DNA of 64,000 bases from Lagopus muta (taxonomy: Eukaryota > Chordata > Aves > Galliformes > Phasianidae). The notes beneath the pieces were generated by a model. The model saw only the letters and a program-made list of their open reading frames with translations, was not told the DNA's origin and made no database searches. Positions 35,101-48,100 of this stretch are shown here, in pieces. A program made the position numbers and the translations under genes. Position 1 is the first letter of the stretch; every line of letters starts with the position of its first letter. The DNA lies in assembly GCF_023343835.1 (NCBI RefSeq), contig NC_064437.1:12365001-12429000 (forward strand), given 5' to 3'.

Positions 35101-38100
35101 ACTTTTACTCTTGCAAGTTGGGCACAGAATATTTAAACATCAGAGAGAGAAGGAAGCCAAGATATGATAATACCTGACAGTTTATGGGAATATGTTTCAG
35201 ATTACAAGCAAAGCATGTGCATGCACAGATGAATACAGCAGTAGTTTCTCTTCAACATTATGTAATGTTCTTTCATAAAAGAAAGAAGTGAAGGCTCCCG
35301 CTATTCTGTTCAAAGGAAAGACGTTTATATATTTTATATGGCACTCTTTGTACTGCTGTGTTATGGTATGTAATATATTGAAAGTTCTCGGTCTGCAATA
35401 GACCCCCAAAGGGTATTCATGTAGGTCTGGGAGATGAAAAAAAAAATCAAAGACGTGATCTCTTGACAGAATTATATAACCTTCTCACACTGCCTCTAAA
35501 CCTCATTGAATCCTCGAGGTGACAGAAAGCTGGCAAGCTAAGTAGAAGCAGCTGCTTGTGATGGCATGCCTAAGATATATGAATCTATTCAGTGTGATCA
35601 ATGGTTGAATGCTCAACAGCCCAACTCATTGATCACCACGATGACCCCAGTTCCTGCTAAGTCCATCAGGTTGCTGTGAAGGCTTAAGGAAGGAGGGAGT
35701 GGTGGATGGAAAACAGGACATAAGAAGCAAAGAGAGGAGACAGACAGAGGCATGAGCCCTCCTCATAAAAGCTGGTCAGGAAATTGCAAGGCTCATTACT
35801 ATGTGTGCGGTACTTGACTGCACTGAAGTTTTGCTTTAAGGTGCATACCTGAATAAATGCAGCAAAATTTTCTTCTGTGCATATTCTGAATTGCCATGGA
35901 AGCCTGCCTTCTATGGAATTTCCACCAGGGGTGAGGGGCTGTGTTCTTCGTGCTCCTTTGGCAGTCTCAGCCATAACACACATGTGCGTGCATGTGCACA
36001 TTAACCTTACTTTTTATACTGTTTCCGCAAATGTTCTTTAAAATATTGCATGTAATAAACAAAACATGAACCTACAGCATGCGCCAAGTTTTGCCAAAGA
36101 AAGCAACAAGGACAGAGTGCAAGCAGAGCATTTATTATATGAACATGTAAAAAGCCTATGAGTGAGTTTTATTAAATGTCTTCTACTCATAGGCAAAAAA
36201 ACAATTAAACAATTGAATTCTTTTACAAAAGGAACTATTCCAGTGCAATTGCATCATGAAAAGTGACTATGAAAATGGCATAACAAGTTTCCACGTGCTT
36301 TAAGTCTCAGAGGATTTAACTAATTTTTGTTCACTAATAAAAATATCTTTTAAAGTTCACTTTGGCTGCAAAAGGCCAAACTGGGTTCCTTTTATGTCAT
36401 GCATCCTGCTGTATCTAAAGATATTCCCATTTAAATCTTAGCAGTTTTTCTGCTGCCCTTTGTTGGGATAGCTCAGTTTTAGTGTACAATTTAAACGTAC
36501 TGAGGCTGCATAAATATCATTGTTGATACAGTAAGTAATGCCAAAAGAGAATTCAGTTCACTCCATCAGAAGTGGGAATAAAAACACTTTTTCCACTAAA
36601 GTAATCATACATGAATGTGAATATACACAAGGGGCCTGATCCAGAAGTGAAAGTCTCTCCCAATAACTTAGAATCTGGATTTAGTCCAAAGAACAGATCT
36701 GTTGAACAAAAACAGTACATTTCATATTGGCAGTTTTGAGCACAGAAATGCCCTGCAAAGGCAAATGTCTTGGAGGCTGTTGTTTAATGTAAGGCTTGAC
36801 TTGTTTCACAGAGCTCTATTCTGAAGGAAAAATAGGATCTCATATACAAGTTGTTTAGTTTCACATCATAAAAAATTGTATGAATCTGAGCTACTTGCCT
36901 TTAGTATGCATGATGATGATTATAAGGCTTGAGCTTAGAGCCAAAGTGCTCAAAGCAGAAGAGATTAATTTCCATTTTTACCAGGAGAAAGCCACATCAC
37001 TATTTGTTATATTGTTCTGATTAATGCATTAATATTTCTTTTGTTTTCATTTTCACTGAATTTCCTTTTCATTGTATAGCAGCCACACTATAAATATAGC
37101 CATTAGTAAGATACAGTTTCCAAGTACATAAAATCAGAGGAAGAGAAGCTTTCTTTTGCCCTGGTGCAAATATGGAGTACTTCCAGTAGTATCATTGACA
37201 TTACAGCATTATAACAGTGAGATCAAATTGCATTCTTAATCTTCCTTCCTACCACATCTCCATATCCTATCTCCAGGTCCAATTTCTCTTTGCTTTTTTT
37301 TTATTGCTTCTAAGTTAAAAAAGATGTACTGTGGTAGTGATAACTCTTGAGTAACACTGTCATGAAAATAACTGAATTAACTGGTTAAGTTACAGTTCTT
37401 TATTTCATTATATGACTGGAATATTGAGCCATCTCATTTTTGTTTCTCAGTGTAAAACACCTAGTAATTATCATAGCAAATTATTTCACTTTGACATACG
37501 TAGGACTGAGGTTTGAATGAAAGGAAGTAGTAAACCCAAAGAAATTATTTGCAAAGATAAAGGAACTATTCAGTTTGTTCACCTCTGATGAGTGCAACCT
37601 TTGCACCTGCATAAAGTGTGACTTGTAACCCCAAATTTATTTTTACAACACACTCTGCTAATATTGTTTTTTATGATTGCGTTTTTGATCTCAATATGGC
37701 CATGTCAAGTTCTGCACTTCAACCATCTGAGATGTTCTTTATGAGACTTAACTGTATCATCTAGTAAAAACACTGCATCGGTAGATAATTTTTGGGAAAA
37801 GTTCCCAGAATTGGTCTCATATACCCACCAATTCCAGCTGAGTCTTTCCTGTTATTAGCTGTTCTAATGTTAGCAGGACTACCTTCTATTATACTTCTAA
37901 CCTGAGTAAAACTTTATCTTACTTTCACTGGGGTCTTCTGTTATGGATTTCCACTACCCCTCTTCACTCAGTCCTGCAGCTTAAAGAGAAATTTCCTCTG
38001 TATTTATCTTCAGGCAGAAAAAATATGCATGCCATTTTGCTCGACAGTCACAACACTTGCATGAGTCTTTGCAATTGCATTTCCTGCAGTAGAGTGGGAG

Positions 38101-39988
38101 TGCAGTCAGTAGGCCCAGAGGAACTTCTAGGCACACGCAGCTGAGAAATTCCTGCTGTTCACTTCTGTCTTGCCTGTAGGCATTTTTTAACAGTTTTCAG
38201 TTCAAGTGCACTTTTACCTCTTGTTTACTTTTAATTTGTCTAACAACATAATAATACCTTCAGGGAATACTAGTGCAACAGTAAGAGCATACATAAATTC
38301 TGTATATACATATATGCATGTAGACACGTGTGTGTTTATAACAAAAAAGGAGCAGTGCCTTCATAGTAGTTCCACTCTTCAGCTTACTTAAGAGGTAAAA
38401 ATAAATAAATAAATAAATAAGATGATTGCCTAAACAAAGGCATCAAGGTCTGCACTGATCAGGCTTTATAGAAAGGTTCTTCGGACTTGAGTTCTGAGTT
38501 CCATCTCCTCTTCCTGAGGTGGGACATTGAGGCTGCAAAGAATTGTCCTCCCAAAAATGTAAACTCAGGTAAATGCCTCTAAAGGTGAATCTGGAGGAGG
38601 ATATGAGATGTACCCACAGTGCAGCAGCTTGAGGAGAGTGTGCCTGCAGTAGGAGGGGTGCTGCCTAGCAGTGGGAGGATGCCAAGGGCAATCCTGGTGC
38701 CAGGCTCTCTGAAGTGTGTTTTGGATCTTATAGATAATGTAGCTTGCTATCCTCAGAATGAGGGAAGAGGTCAGGTTAGCAAAGGAAATAGATACCTGAA
38801 GAAGGAAGAAGGGGACAAACTGTTACTGAAAGATAAAAGAACCGCTGGTAAATGGTTTGAAAAAGTTTTATTTCTAATTATTACAAATAAACACAAACAG
38901 GTAAAGTGCTTTGTAAAGTTTAAAGTACTTTAAGAAATCAGCTTTATATATATATATATGTTATTGATAGTATTTTGGACTAGATCTTTCATACAATTCT
39001 AGACAAAACTCAAAAGGATAGGAAAACATGGTCCATAACTGGCATATATAACAAACATTTAACATAATCCTATATTTGCCAGCCTTAAATTTGATTATAT
39101 TTTCTAAATTCATAAAATGAACATATTAAACAGCAGTGAGCAAAGAACAACAAATAATAAATGTCCTTCCGCACATTTTCAGATCATTGCTGTTCTGTGC
39201 ATATTTCTTAGACAGCCTTCGAGCCTACGCAGAATATTTTCTCTCTTCTGTACTGCAGTAAAATCCCATGTGGTCCAAAAAACATCTCCTAATGACCAGG
39301 CACTGTTCCGGATGGGGGGTTGCAATATCTTTTACAAATATCTCCAGTTTAAAAAGTATTCAAACAAAGAATATATTGTTTGGCGTAGACTCCCAGTTGT
39401 ATATGGCATAGATAATTACAGCACTGTAAAATTATTGTTATTATAAAGACCATGCACCAGATTCCCAGCTGGTGGAAATCAGCATAGCTCTTCCCATGTT
39501 ACATGAATCAACTTTTAAATGAATTTTCTAAGTGGAACAAGTTGCTACAAACATTTTGTGATCTTCAGCTATGCATGGATATTGAATTTTTTAGGTATAA
39601 GTTGCTGGGTTTTTTTTTTCATTTCAATTTTAGTGCAGAATTACAAACTGAACTTTAAATGATCTTTGCATGCTCTATGGCATATTGTTTGGACACATTA
39701 TTAATACTTACATAGTTATATATAAAGCTTATGTGATATATACAGTGCTGCAAAGAAATACCTATTTTAAATTCCTGGGACCAGTCCAGCAAACACAGTT
39801 TTTATGTATATGATCAGACCCACTGATTTCAAAGGGATTGTGTGTACATCTCCATAAGTACTGATGGGAAAAATGTACTGGAGATTCTGTAACTTGTAGT
39901 TTCTCTTTCAGAACAACCCTAAAAATATAGAAGCTTTATTTTTATAGAAGCTTTCTCAATGGATAAGGAAACAGTATTGTCACAGTAG
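32163..39988. other. Long non-coding stretch with scattered palindromes
   Basis: No transposon or RNA gene is recognised in 7.8 kb. Small structures are listed as findings: a TGACA-type palindrome at 33454-33466, a 10-bp-stem hairpin at 36154-36194 and the palindrome ATTAATGCATTAAT at 37020-37033. Simple repeats: (AAAT)n at 38397-38420 and (TA)n at 38945-38960. The longest open frame (129 codons, 34387-34776) begins at GTG; its first ATG lies about 13 codons in. Confidence 0.5.
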
Positions 39989-40175
39989 GGCCCAAAGGAG
40001 GCCGTGGGGATGCTCAGAGGGCTGGGGCACCTCTCCTAAGGAACACAAGGTGAAGGAATTCAGCCTTGAGAAATGAAGGCTCTAGGGAGACCTCACTGCA
40101 GCTTTCCAGTACTTAAAGGGGCCTGCAAGAAAGATGTGGAGGGACCAGATTATGGGGTGTGTAGTGACAGAACAC
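39989..40175 (+). mobile_element. CR1 LINE internal fragment without 3' tail
   Basis: Plus-oriented CR1 ORF2 C-terminal coding region. In order it shows 'GGATGCTCAGAGGGCTGG', 'GCACCTCTCCTAAGGA', 'TTCAGCCTTGAGAAATGAAGG', 'GGGAGACCTCACTGCAGC', 'TTCCAGTACTTAAAGGGGCC', 'AAGAAAGATG' and 'GTAGTGACAGAACA'. These correspond to the 'MIRGLEHLSYEER...AFQYLKG' part of the family protein, followed by the 'SDRT' region. The homology stops at about 40175, before the 3' UTR and octamer tail. LINE copies normally keep the 3' end, so the rest was probably deleted after insertion. The overlapping 89-codon open frame is the decayed CR1 frame or chance, not a host gene. Confidence 0.88.
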
Positions 40176-43100
40176 ATCAGACATGTCATCAGATCTCCTG
40201 TCATGTGAAAAGTACACTGGGTACAGTTTTTGAGGAATATTTTCATGATAAGGCAAAGCTTTTATATTCCTTTAGTACCTTGAGCTATGAAGCCTCTAGA
40301 AAAGCTGCTATGTCTCATAAGGATGTTCACTGTAGAGAGTGACTTTATATTGCATGGTCAGGGAGACTGACCATATTCGTTATCACTGACAAGATGTAGC
40401 ATGGTTCTGACTCGGACTGACTCCATTATACCTCTCTTGGACATCAGAGGCCCAAGCCAATGCTTTATCTACCCAGCAGATAGTAATAGTACTAGTAATC
40501 TAGCACTTTATTTGAAAATGAGCTGTGATAGTTTATTACTTGCAAGCAGATGAACATCTATGAAAAATGCAAGTAGAATCAAAAAGCAGTGTAGAATATT
40601 TTCTCTGATGTAAAAAAGCAAAATGAACTAACTATCTTTTTAAAGACACTCTTAAAAATTTGCAGAATTATGTTTTAATGCTCTATGTCTATCATTCTTT
40701 CCTATATGTCTGACTGCAATCCAATCCAATTCAGTCCATCTAATGCATTTCTGATGTGTTTTTCATCACAGAAGCTAGGCACCATTACAAACTTATCTCT
40801 GCTCGCACTTTACCTTGATGATGACATGTTTTAAAACAGGATGATATTCTATGTCAGAAAAATCAAGATTTCCCATAAACAGGATTCAGTCACCCCCCTG
40901 TACTTTTAGCTTCCTGACTCTTCTTACTGTCTGCATTTCAATATGTAGTCCCCAGTATCTGCTCATCATTCCTAATTGCTTTTCTTTTAGCCTATGCTCC
41001 TGGTTTCTGGGCCAAGAAGTTTACAGAACTATGATGTATTCTGACGAAGCATTTAATCAGGACTAGGTAATTAAACAGAAAGCTTTTCAGGGCAGGGTGG
41101 AATACAGGAGGAACCATATTGTCTGCCCAATTACTGTGTTTCCTGTTCTCAGACCTGACAGAGTTCCTGCAGGGACAAAAAGACCTGCCCTTAGTTTGAT
41201 GGGAAGAGTTACTGAACAAGTAGAAGCCATGTGAAAAAGGGAGTGGTGGCAGAAAAACAACATAGGATCAGTGAAGTATGAAAGATTTAATGTATACACA
41301 CTTTTCATCTACTAAAGCCTTTGTCATCAGGGTGCAAACCTCTAGAAATATTTGTGGGTATGGGTGATGGGCGGGGGAAACCTACCCATTAATTCCTAAG
41401 AAGTGTTATCAGATGCATCAGGGTTTGGCTGTAAATTTGACTACACTGCTGTGGTGCACAGAGAAATGAGTGAAGAAATATCTGATTAAAGTGTATATCG
41501 CTGCTGAGGCAACTGAATGTTGCCATAGCAATTGAGATGAAATGTGCAAAGAAGTGAGATAATTAAATCTAACCCCCTTAGTAGTTTTGATAGTCAATGC
41601 AATGCCAATAGGAAAAGTTATCTACAGTGTTAAAGATAAAACGTATTCCTCATGGAAGTACTCCTTTCCAGTTTTTTGTTGATCTCTTTCTAAATACATT
41701 GCTTCAGGTAGCTAGTTTGAATGTTCTCTTTAATAATCGAATACAGCTTTGACCTTGGTCTGTAACAGCCTAGAACCTCCGCTGACTTCTTGTATCACGG
41801 GAACTGTCTACACAAAGTATCCAGGATGTTTTGATTCCCCTTCCACTGCATGCAGTGTAGTAAAGCCAGGGCTGTCACGTCAGGGCTTACAGTTCAATAA
41901 CATCTAGAACGTGCTGCCCTCTTCAGGAGCCTGCAATGAAAAATAGACAGTTTTGTTTATTGATTCTGCGACTGCAGTGAGCAAGCAGGAATCACAGAAC
42001 TGAATATGGTTTTCTGACATTTCTAACGCCACTGCCAGAGACACGGAAAGTAGTTGCAACATTAATTGACAAATTAGATTTGAAAAAAAGCAAATCAAAA
42101 CTTGTTAGCAGTTCTCAAACCAGATTTGAGATTTGGGTGGTCACACTCACATCCACTGAGGTTGTTTATTTGAGCCAGTGAAAGCCAAAGCTAGGAGAAG
42201 CCTTGACTCACTTCTGAAATAATAATTCTCCTCTATACACAAGCAAATAACCTGTTATTAAAAATGACTTATGTGTCTAAAAAGAACTCATACATTAGCT
42301 GTCATACTAAACTTATTTTATTTTCAGCTGCTCTGCTCCTATGAATCCATGTAGGGATTTAACCCGCGATTTAGAAGAACATTAAGGCATGTACTTAACT
42401 TTAGACAAAAGCTGCAAAGACTGTAGTATGAAAGTCCTGACCAACTTGTCTGTCTCGAGGCTGCCAGATGTGGCTGATATGTCAGGGATGGGCCCACAGT
42501 TTTCAGACCGTGTCCTACAGCATTGTAACCCACACTGTGGAATCTTAAGAATTGAAGATTAGATCTAGAGGCAAAATCCACCCTTCTGCGAATATAATTC
42601 CTTTTGAGGTCAAGGAGAACTTTTGTTCATTTATGAAATGGTGACATTTTATTGGTTTATAAATAGCTTTGAAAAAAATGATTATGGCTTTGGGGCAGGG
42701 GACGTGCAAGCTGTGCAGAGGAAAGGCAAAGGATTACTTCACTGAAATGAGTGGATTTTTTCTGTAGCAATCCTGAACAAGCAGGGCATTGATGGTCACC
42801 TCCCCCAGATGAGGTGTCTGCAAACTAAGAAGAGTGGGATCTGGGGACACAGAAGCTTTGGGGAAGGGCTCAGCTAAGAGGGATCTTCAGAAGGTTTGCT
42901 TATGTGCAATACTACTCCTTTGGCTGAGGGAGACCCTGTTTTCCTGTGTCTCAGAAAAAAAGCAAGGGAGATATTTTCTGCTATGTCTCACGTAGCACCA
43001 TACCAAAGATGTGGACCACAAAGAACAGAGCAAGAGTGGCTCTAAGCCATCTCTGTAGCTGCTCAGACTCAGGGCTGGATACAGGCCAATGAATCTCCGT

Positions 43101-44560
43101 GCAAATTAGAGCAGCCCGCGGGGACTTCTGATTTACATTAGTTTTATCCAGATTCCCTGTATTTTGTGCTGTGTTGCAACCTAGATTGGGCCTGGATTTC
43201 TGCAGCACTGAGCACTGTGGAAACCCCCCTTTTTGCCCAAGGAAAACCCCTTGAAGGTAGCTCCTGCCTGGGGAATTCCTCTCTGTCTGGACACTCCCTT
43301 ACCTATGAGCAATGACATTTCATCCAGCAGTGTGTGCGGTCATGTTGAGAGCCCAGAATCAGTATGACATTTAGTTCAGTTTGTAGCTTTCTTCTCTAAA
43401 GGAAATAGCACTACCTAGATGACAGCATTGTTTTTCGAAGTGGTTTGTGACACTCTCTTGGTTATAATAACATTTTCTAAACATAATTTTAAATTGAATC
43501 CCTTAATTCTCTCCCTTGCACATTTACTTTTGGATTTAATTTTCTCAAAGGATGAAACTAGTGAAGAATTAAAAGTGGGTTATAAATGTTTTTCTTCCTT
43601 TGGCATGAAACTCCTTATTTTACCTCTGAAAAACATGTACCAGTAAGATCCTATACTCTATCTGGCCATTTCAGTGGGAGTAATGTTGTATTTTATGTGA
43701 GAAATTACAGTAAAATTTAGCCTATTGTCCTGATAACTTTTTATTCTTGAACTGTACAATTGGGACATGGAGCACAAGGTTTTATAGAAAAGTCAAAATC
43801 CTCTCTGTGCAGATACTGAGGGAAAATGATCACTCTACTCAGCTTTTAGTCAAAGGAGCTGGTGGCAGCGATTCCCTTCTGTCTAAAGAGAACAGAATCA
43901 CTGCTATGTCAGGTGTAAGTGACTGAAAAGGAGAATGGAACAGAAGGAAGAACAGAGTTGACTGGTATCTTCTTTCATTCCCACGCCCAGTGAAGGCATG
44001 CTGATGAGGTGTATGACGTACTTTGTACTCAGCCTAAACATTGCAAAATTAGAGCTCCCTAGCACTATTTCTCTACATCAAAATGTAAATGTTGACTAAT
44101 TATTTTAATAATCATGAAAATATTAAAAATACACATATATGCAAAGTTTTTTTAAAAATAAGAAGAAAATCTTTAACATTTTGCGGAAAATTATCTCCTT
44201 ATACCTTGACCCTTTATGCATATGCTTTCCCTTGTTTTCTCTGACTCCAGAGAGGAGTGACAGCCAGCCCATGGTTTTATTTTCAAAAGCACAATCACTG
44301 GTTGGATGCCAAGATCCCGTGTCCATATTTTATGAACACTGTACAGATAAATTCCAGCTGGCATGCAGTTCTACATACAGATATACATAATAGCTCGGGC
44401 TTTTTTTTCTAATCTGTTACCTGCTAACGACATGTGATATATATATTCAGAATTGCATTAAACTATTGATCTATGATTTGAGCATATATTTTCATTTTTT
44501 GTTTTGATACTGATCCATTGTTTGGCAGCTAGAATCCCTGCACATGAAAGTATGATAACT
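40176..44560. other. Non-coding DNA, nothing recognised
   Basis: I found no repeat family or RNA gene here. Open frames are 80 codons or fewer. GC content rises slightly near 42.7-43.3 kb without a recognisable element. Confidence 0.5.
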
Positions 44561-44584
44561 AATAATATTTTCTTTGCTTTCTAG

Positions 44585-44626
44585 GCCCTTTATGGCAGAA
44601 TGATGAATTCCACCTTTCCCAGAATG
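44585..44626 (+). other. Candidate 42-nt micro-exon
   Basis: This segment is framed by good splice signals. Upstream is a branch-point-like ACTAATAAT followed by TTTTCTTTGCTTTCTAG (AG at 44583-44584). Downstream is AATG|GTAAGC (GT at 44627-44628). The 42 bases are a multiple of three and open in two of three frames (ALYGRMMNSTFPRM in one), so inclusion would preserve a reading frame. I recognise no protein, no partner exon is identifiable, and such signals also occur by chance in 64 kb. Confidence 0.2.
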
Positions 44627-45138
44627 GTAAGCAGGAAGCTATTTCTGTTTCTGATAACAAAGTACATAAGGTAAATTATTTTAATAAAAGATTACCAAAT
44701 TGCTTGAGAAATAACTGTACTGTATAATTTCATAATTATACAGCTTATACAACTGAAAATATTTGAATATTCAAATCCTGTAAGCTACCTAGGACAGATT
44801 TGCTGAACATTATACTAATTCTTCCAAAGGAAATAAATCGGGATTTAGCATCTGTGTCAGAAATGCTACTGACCTCAGACTGATCAACTTTTGATTTTTC
44901 TGCAAAATTTCTTGTATATATTCCCATACACCTAAAAACATTTTCATTCCAGGAGAAAACATAAATCTCTCTCTTCTTTAGGCTGGAAAAGGGTGAGTTC
45001 CATAGTATGTGATGCTATTTGAATTGTATAGAATTGATCTTTATTTATGTTTCACTAGGACTTTGCTCTATCTGTGAATTTAAAAATACATATTTTTCAA
45101 ACAGAGTCATCATTTCTTCTGCATGCCATTATGTTGTT

Positions 45139-45177
45139 AAAAAAAAAAAAGAGAGAGAGAGAAAGAGAGAGAGAGAA
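45139..45177 (+). repeat. Poly(A) followed by (GA)n
   Basis: Twelve A are followed by about 27 bases of GA dinucleotides with one interruption (GAAAGA). Confidence 0.93.
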
Positions 45178-48100
45178 GACTGTTTCTTTTGTCACTCCCT
45201 TTTTAAATTTTTTTTTTGATGGCTGGAAAAGGCAATATTTATTTTACCCCTTGATCATTACATCTTTACAATTGAATAAAAAGAAAAATTCATCATACTG
45301 TACATGTAAAGGTCATCCTAAAATAACATGTCTGAGCAAACTATACTGAATCTTGTGAGTGCGTTGCTAAGCAGAAATGTTTTTCAACAGGTCCTGTGCA
45401 TTCACTTTGTAAAAAAATATTTCTTTCCTACTACACAAAAGCGTGGCCTGAAATCAACATAAAAACATCATGAAGTGAAACTACTGTTAAGATGGAAAGA
45501 AATATTACTCAAAAAGTATCCCATTGGAGCAAAAATTCCAACTTGAAATGCAACTGCTTCTTAGTGTTACACTTGAAAGATCTTCCATCTAATCCCAAAA
45601 GGAACTCAAGACCCTTTAAAAAAAGAGATTATTCACATACCTTAATGTGTAAGAGCATAACACAGTGATAGATTTAAAATATGTGGGAATGATTTTTTGT
45701 TGTCTTTGATATAAACAATATCAAAGTTGGCAGTGTTCAAGAAAACCAATAGCAAAACACAAGTTTTATGATGAAGGATAACATGATTTCCAATGAACAA
45801 GGCAGGTTAGTTGTTCTTTGAAACTTTTTTTTATAGGAAAGTAAAACCCGCAGGTGAAGCTGTTTTGAAACACTTGTTTTTGACCTATAGATCTAGCCCT
45901 CTGATAATAACAATGAGTTCTGCTTTGGCAATGCCTGTGATGTATTTTTACCTGACTGCTAACCGCGGGTATTACACAGGGATCAGGACTGAGGATCCTT
46001 TTGGGGCATGACTGTGATTAAAAAGAAGGAAAAGTCATGTTGAACTAAGGGGGAAAAGAAAAGAACGAGTTGCAAAATTGCATAAGAACTACATTTAACC
46101 TCCTTCATCCACAAACATAAAAATGTTAAAGAATATCTCAAGAGTCATCTTAAAAAAAAAAAAAAATTAACTGTGTGACAGTTAAGTATATTTGGGATTA
46201 AACCATCAAAGGGTCTGTCTCTTTTGTGTATATCTGCCTATTAGCAGTAGGCACTTGGCATAAGGATTGCATATAGGTTGCAGCCACAGACAGACACTTG
46301 CGCTGCATACACCCTTTTCTGCAATGTTCATTTGGCAATAATATTGTCAAAGGTAAGTGTTTACCAGCAGCTTTAGTCTACTTAAAACCATTTTTGCCTG
46401 AGGCTGATCTTACGAAGAAAGCTTGGGGGAAGGGCAGAAAAGAGGCACTACATTTCATTTTTCATGAAAATAAATCTATTCAGCCAGTATCCTGATTTGA
46501 GGTAATTTATAACTGGAAATTTGCATGTTAAGTGAAGTTGTAATTATTTTTATTTTGAGACCAATTGTGTGTTTTACGCTATGAGCAGAGATGATAGGAC
46601 AGACGCTTGAACCATAAGGGTAACTACAACAAAAACAGTAATAGATTATTTTGGGGTAAATTAATTTTTATGTATATAACCATATGCACCTCCATGAGTT
46701 TTCCCTGACCTGCCTGGAATACAACATTACTCTGCTGATTACGGATTTCCATTATGTAAATATTAACTCAAATATAAATATATTTTCAAGTTGGATGTCT
46801 TTTGATTAAGGAATGGGAAATTGAGCTTCCTCCTACTTCTCCCTTTCAATATTGGAAGGCTTCTTAATCCTAAAAATAAGATAAATGTCACAGAAGAAAA
46901 TAAATTGTTGAAAATAATTAATACCAGTTTAAGAAAAAAACAGTCTCCTTCTCATTTCTAACTCTAGCTGTGTTTAACGAATAAAGATTAAATGCACATT
47001 ACTATGAGTAGTCACAACATCTAGATTTTAATCTAAAAATGGACTTTCTATGTTAATAAATGATCTGTTACCTCAAATAATTCCTAAATACATAATATTT
47101 AGTAATAGCATTTCATTAAATATAAAGCCATTTTGTCATGAATTTTTAATTCTAGAGCTGTTTTTGATATATGGAAAATCATGTCTTAGATAAACTAAGA
47201 ACATAAAAGAACTTCTAATCTACGTAAAAGACCACTGCAGCTAAAAATCGGAGACAAAAAAAAAAAATAGTTCTCACTTTCCTTTCAATTAAAACTCTGT
47301 GCAATTATTCTTTTAGATTGCAGATCTCTTTTGGGATTCCGGTTACACAGAACTTTTTGGTTCATTTCACAGGAATAATATTCATCTTAATTAGCAAAAA
47401 CAATTGATGGGCTTTTCTCTTTTCTGCAAGAGGGAGTTCACTCGGTGTACTGATTACAAGTAGTAGATTATCCTGATAAATGAAAAGTTCTTGTCTTTCT
47501 GAACAGCAGCTGAATATGTTATCTGTCTTCAGCCTTGTAGCTTCTTTGTTAGACATCACCTTGTTGAGACAGAATGACTTACTTAGTAAGTGGTTGACCC
47601 GATTTTTTGTCTGGCACCCTAACATTGCTGGGCATTATGCCAGACTGGATCTGCATCTATTTATGACTGCATTCAAGGTTCAACTATGCAAATTACAACT
47701 ATTAGCTAAAAAAAGCATAGCAGATTTGTTTTTTAAATATTTCCATAGCTCACAAGGTCAAAGCATTTGTTTTCACAATTTTAAAATATTTTGCAAGTAA
47801 TGATTGGTAACGTTGGAAGAGATTGTCGCATTTTAACATTTTATTTAGGCTGAATTAGAACACAGACATTTTTCCTCACGTACTACAAATTAATTGTGTG
47901 GAGCACAGGAAGAAGAGACAGAAGCTGAAGTGAACTAATATATATCATTTTATCTGTTTGTAAATAGATTAGCTGCACAGTAAAGAATTACAGTAGAATA
48001 AAAGGGAACTGAATTATTAGAAAGTCTTTGGAGAACATAGTCTTTCTCCAAAATCCTGAACCAGTGGGTCTGGCTGCAGAAAGCTGTACCCCAGAGACAT

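Noticed and set aside
45139..46166. Poly(A) tracts as possible retrocopy tails
   Set aside because: The A runs are followed by GA repeats or unique DNA and are not preceded by a coding-like body, so plain simple repeats explain them.
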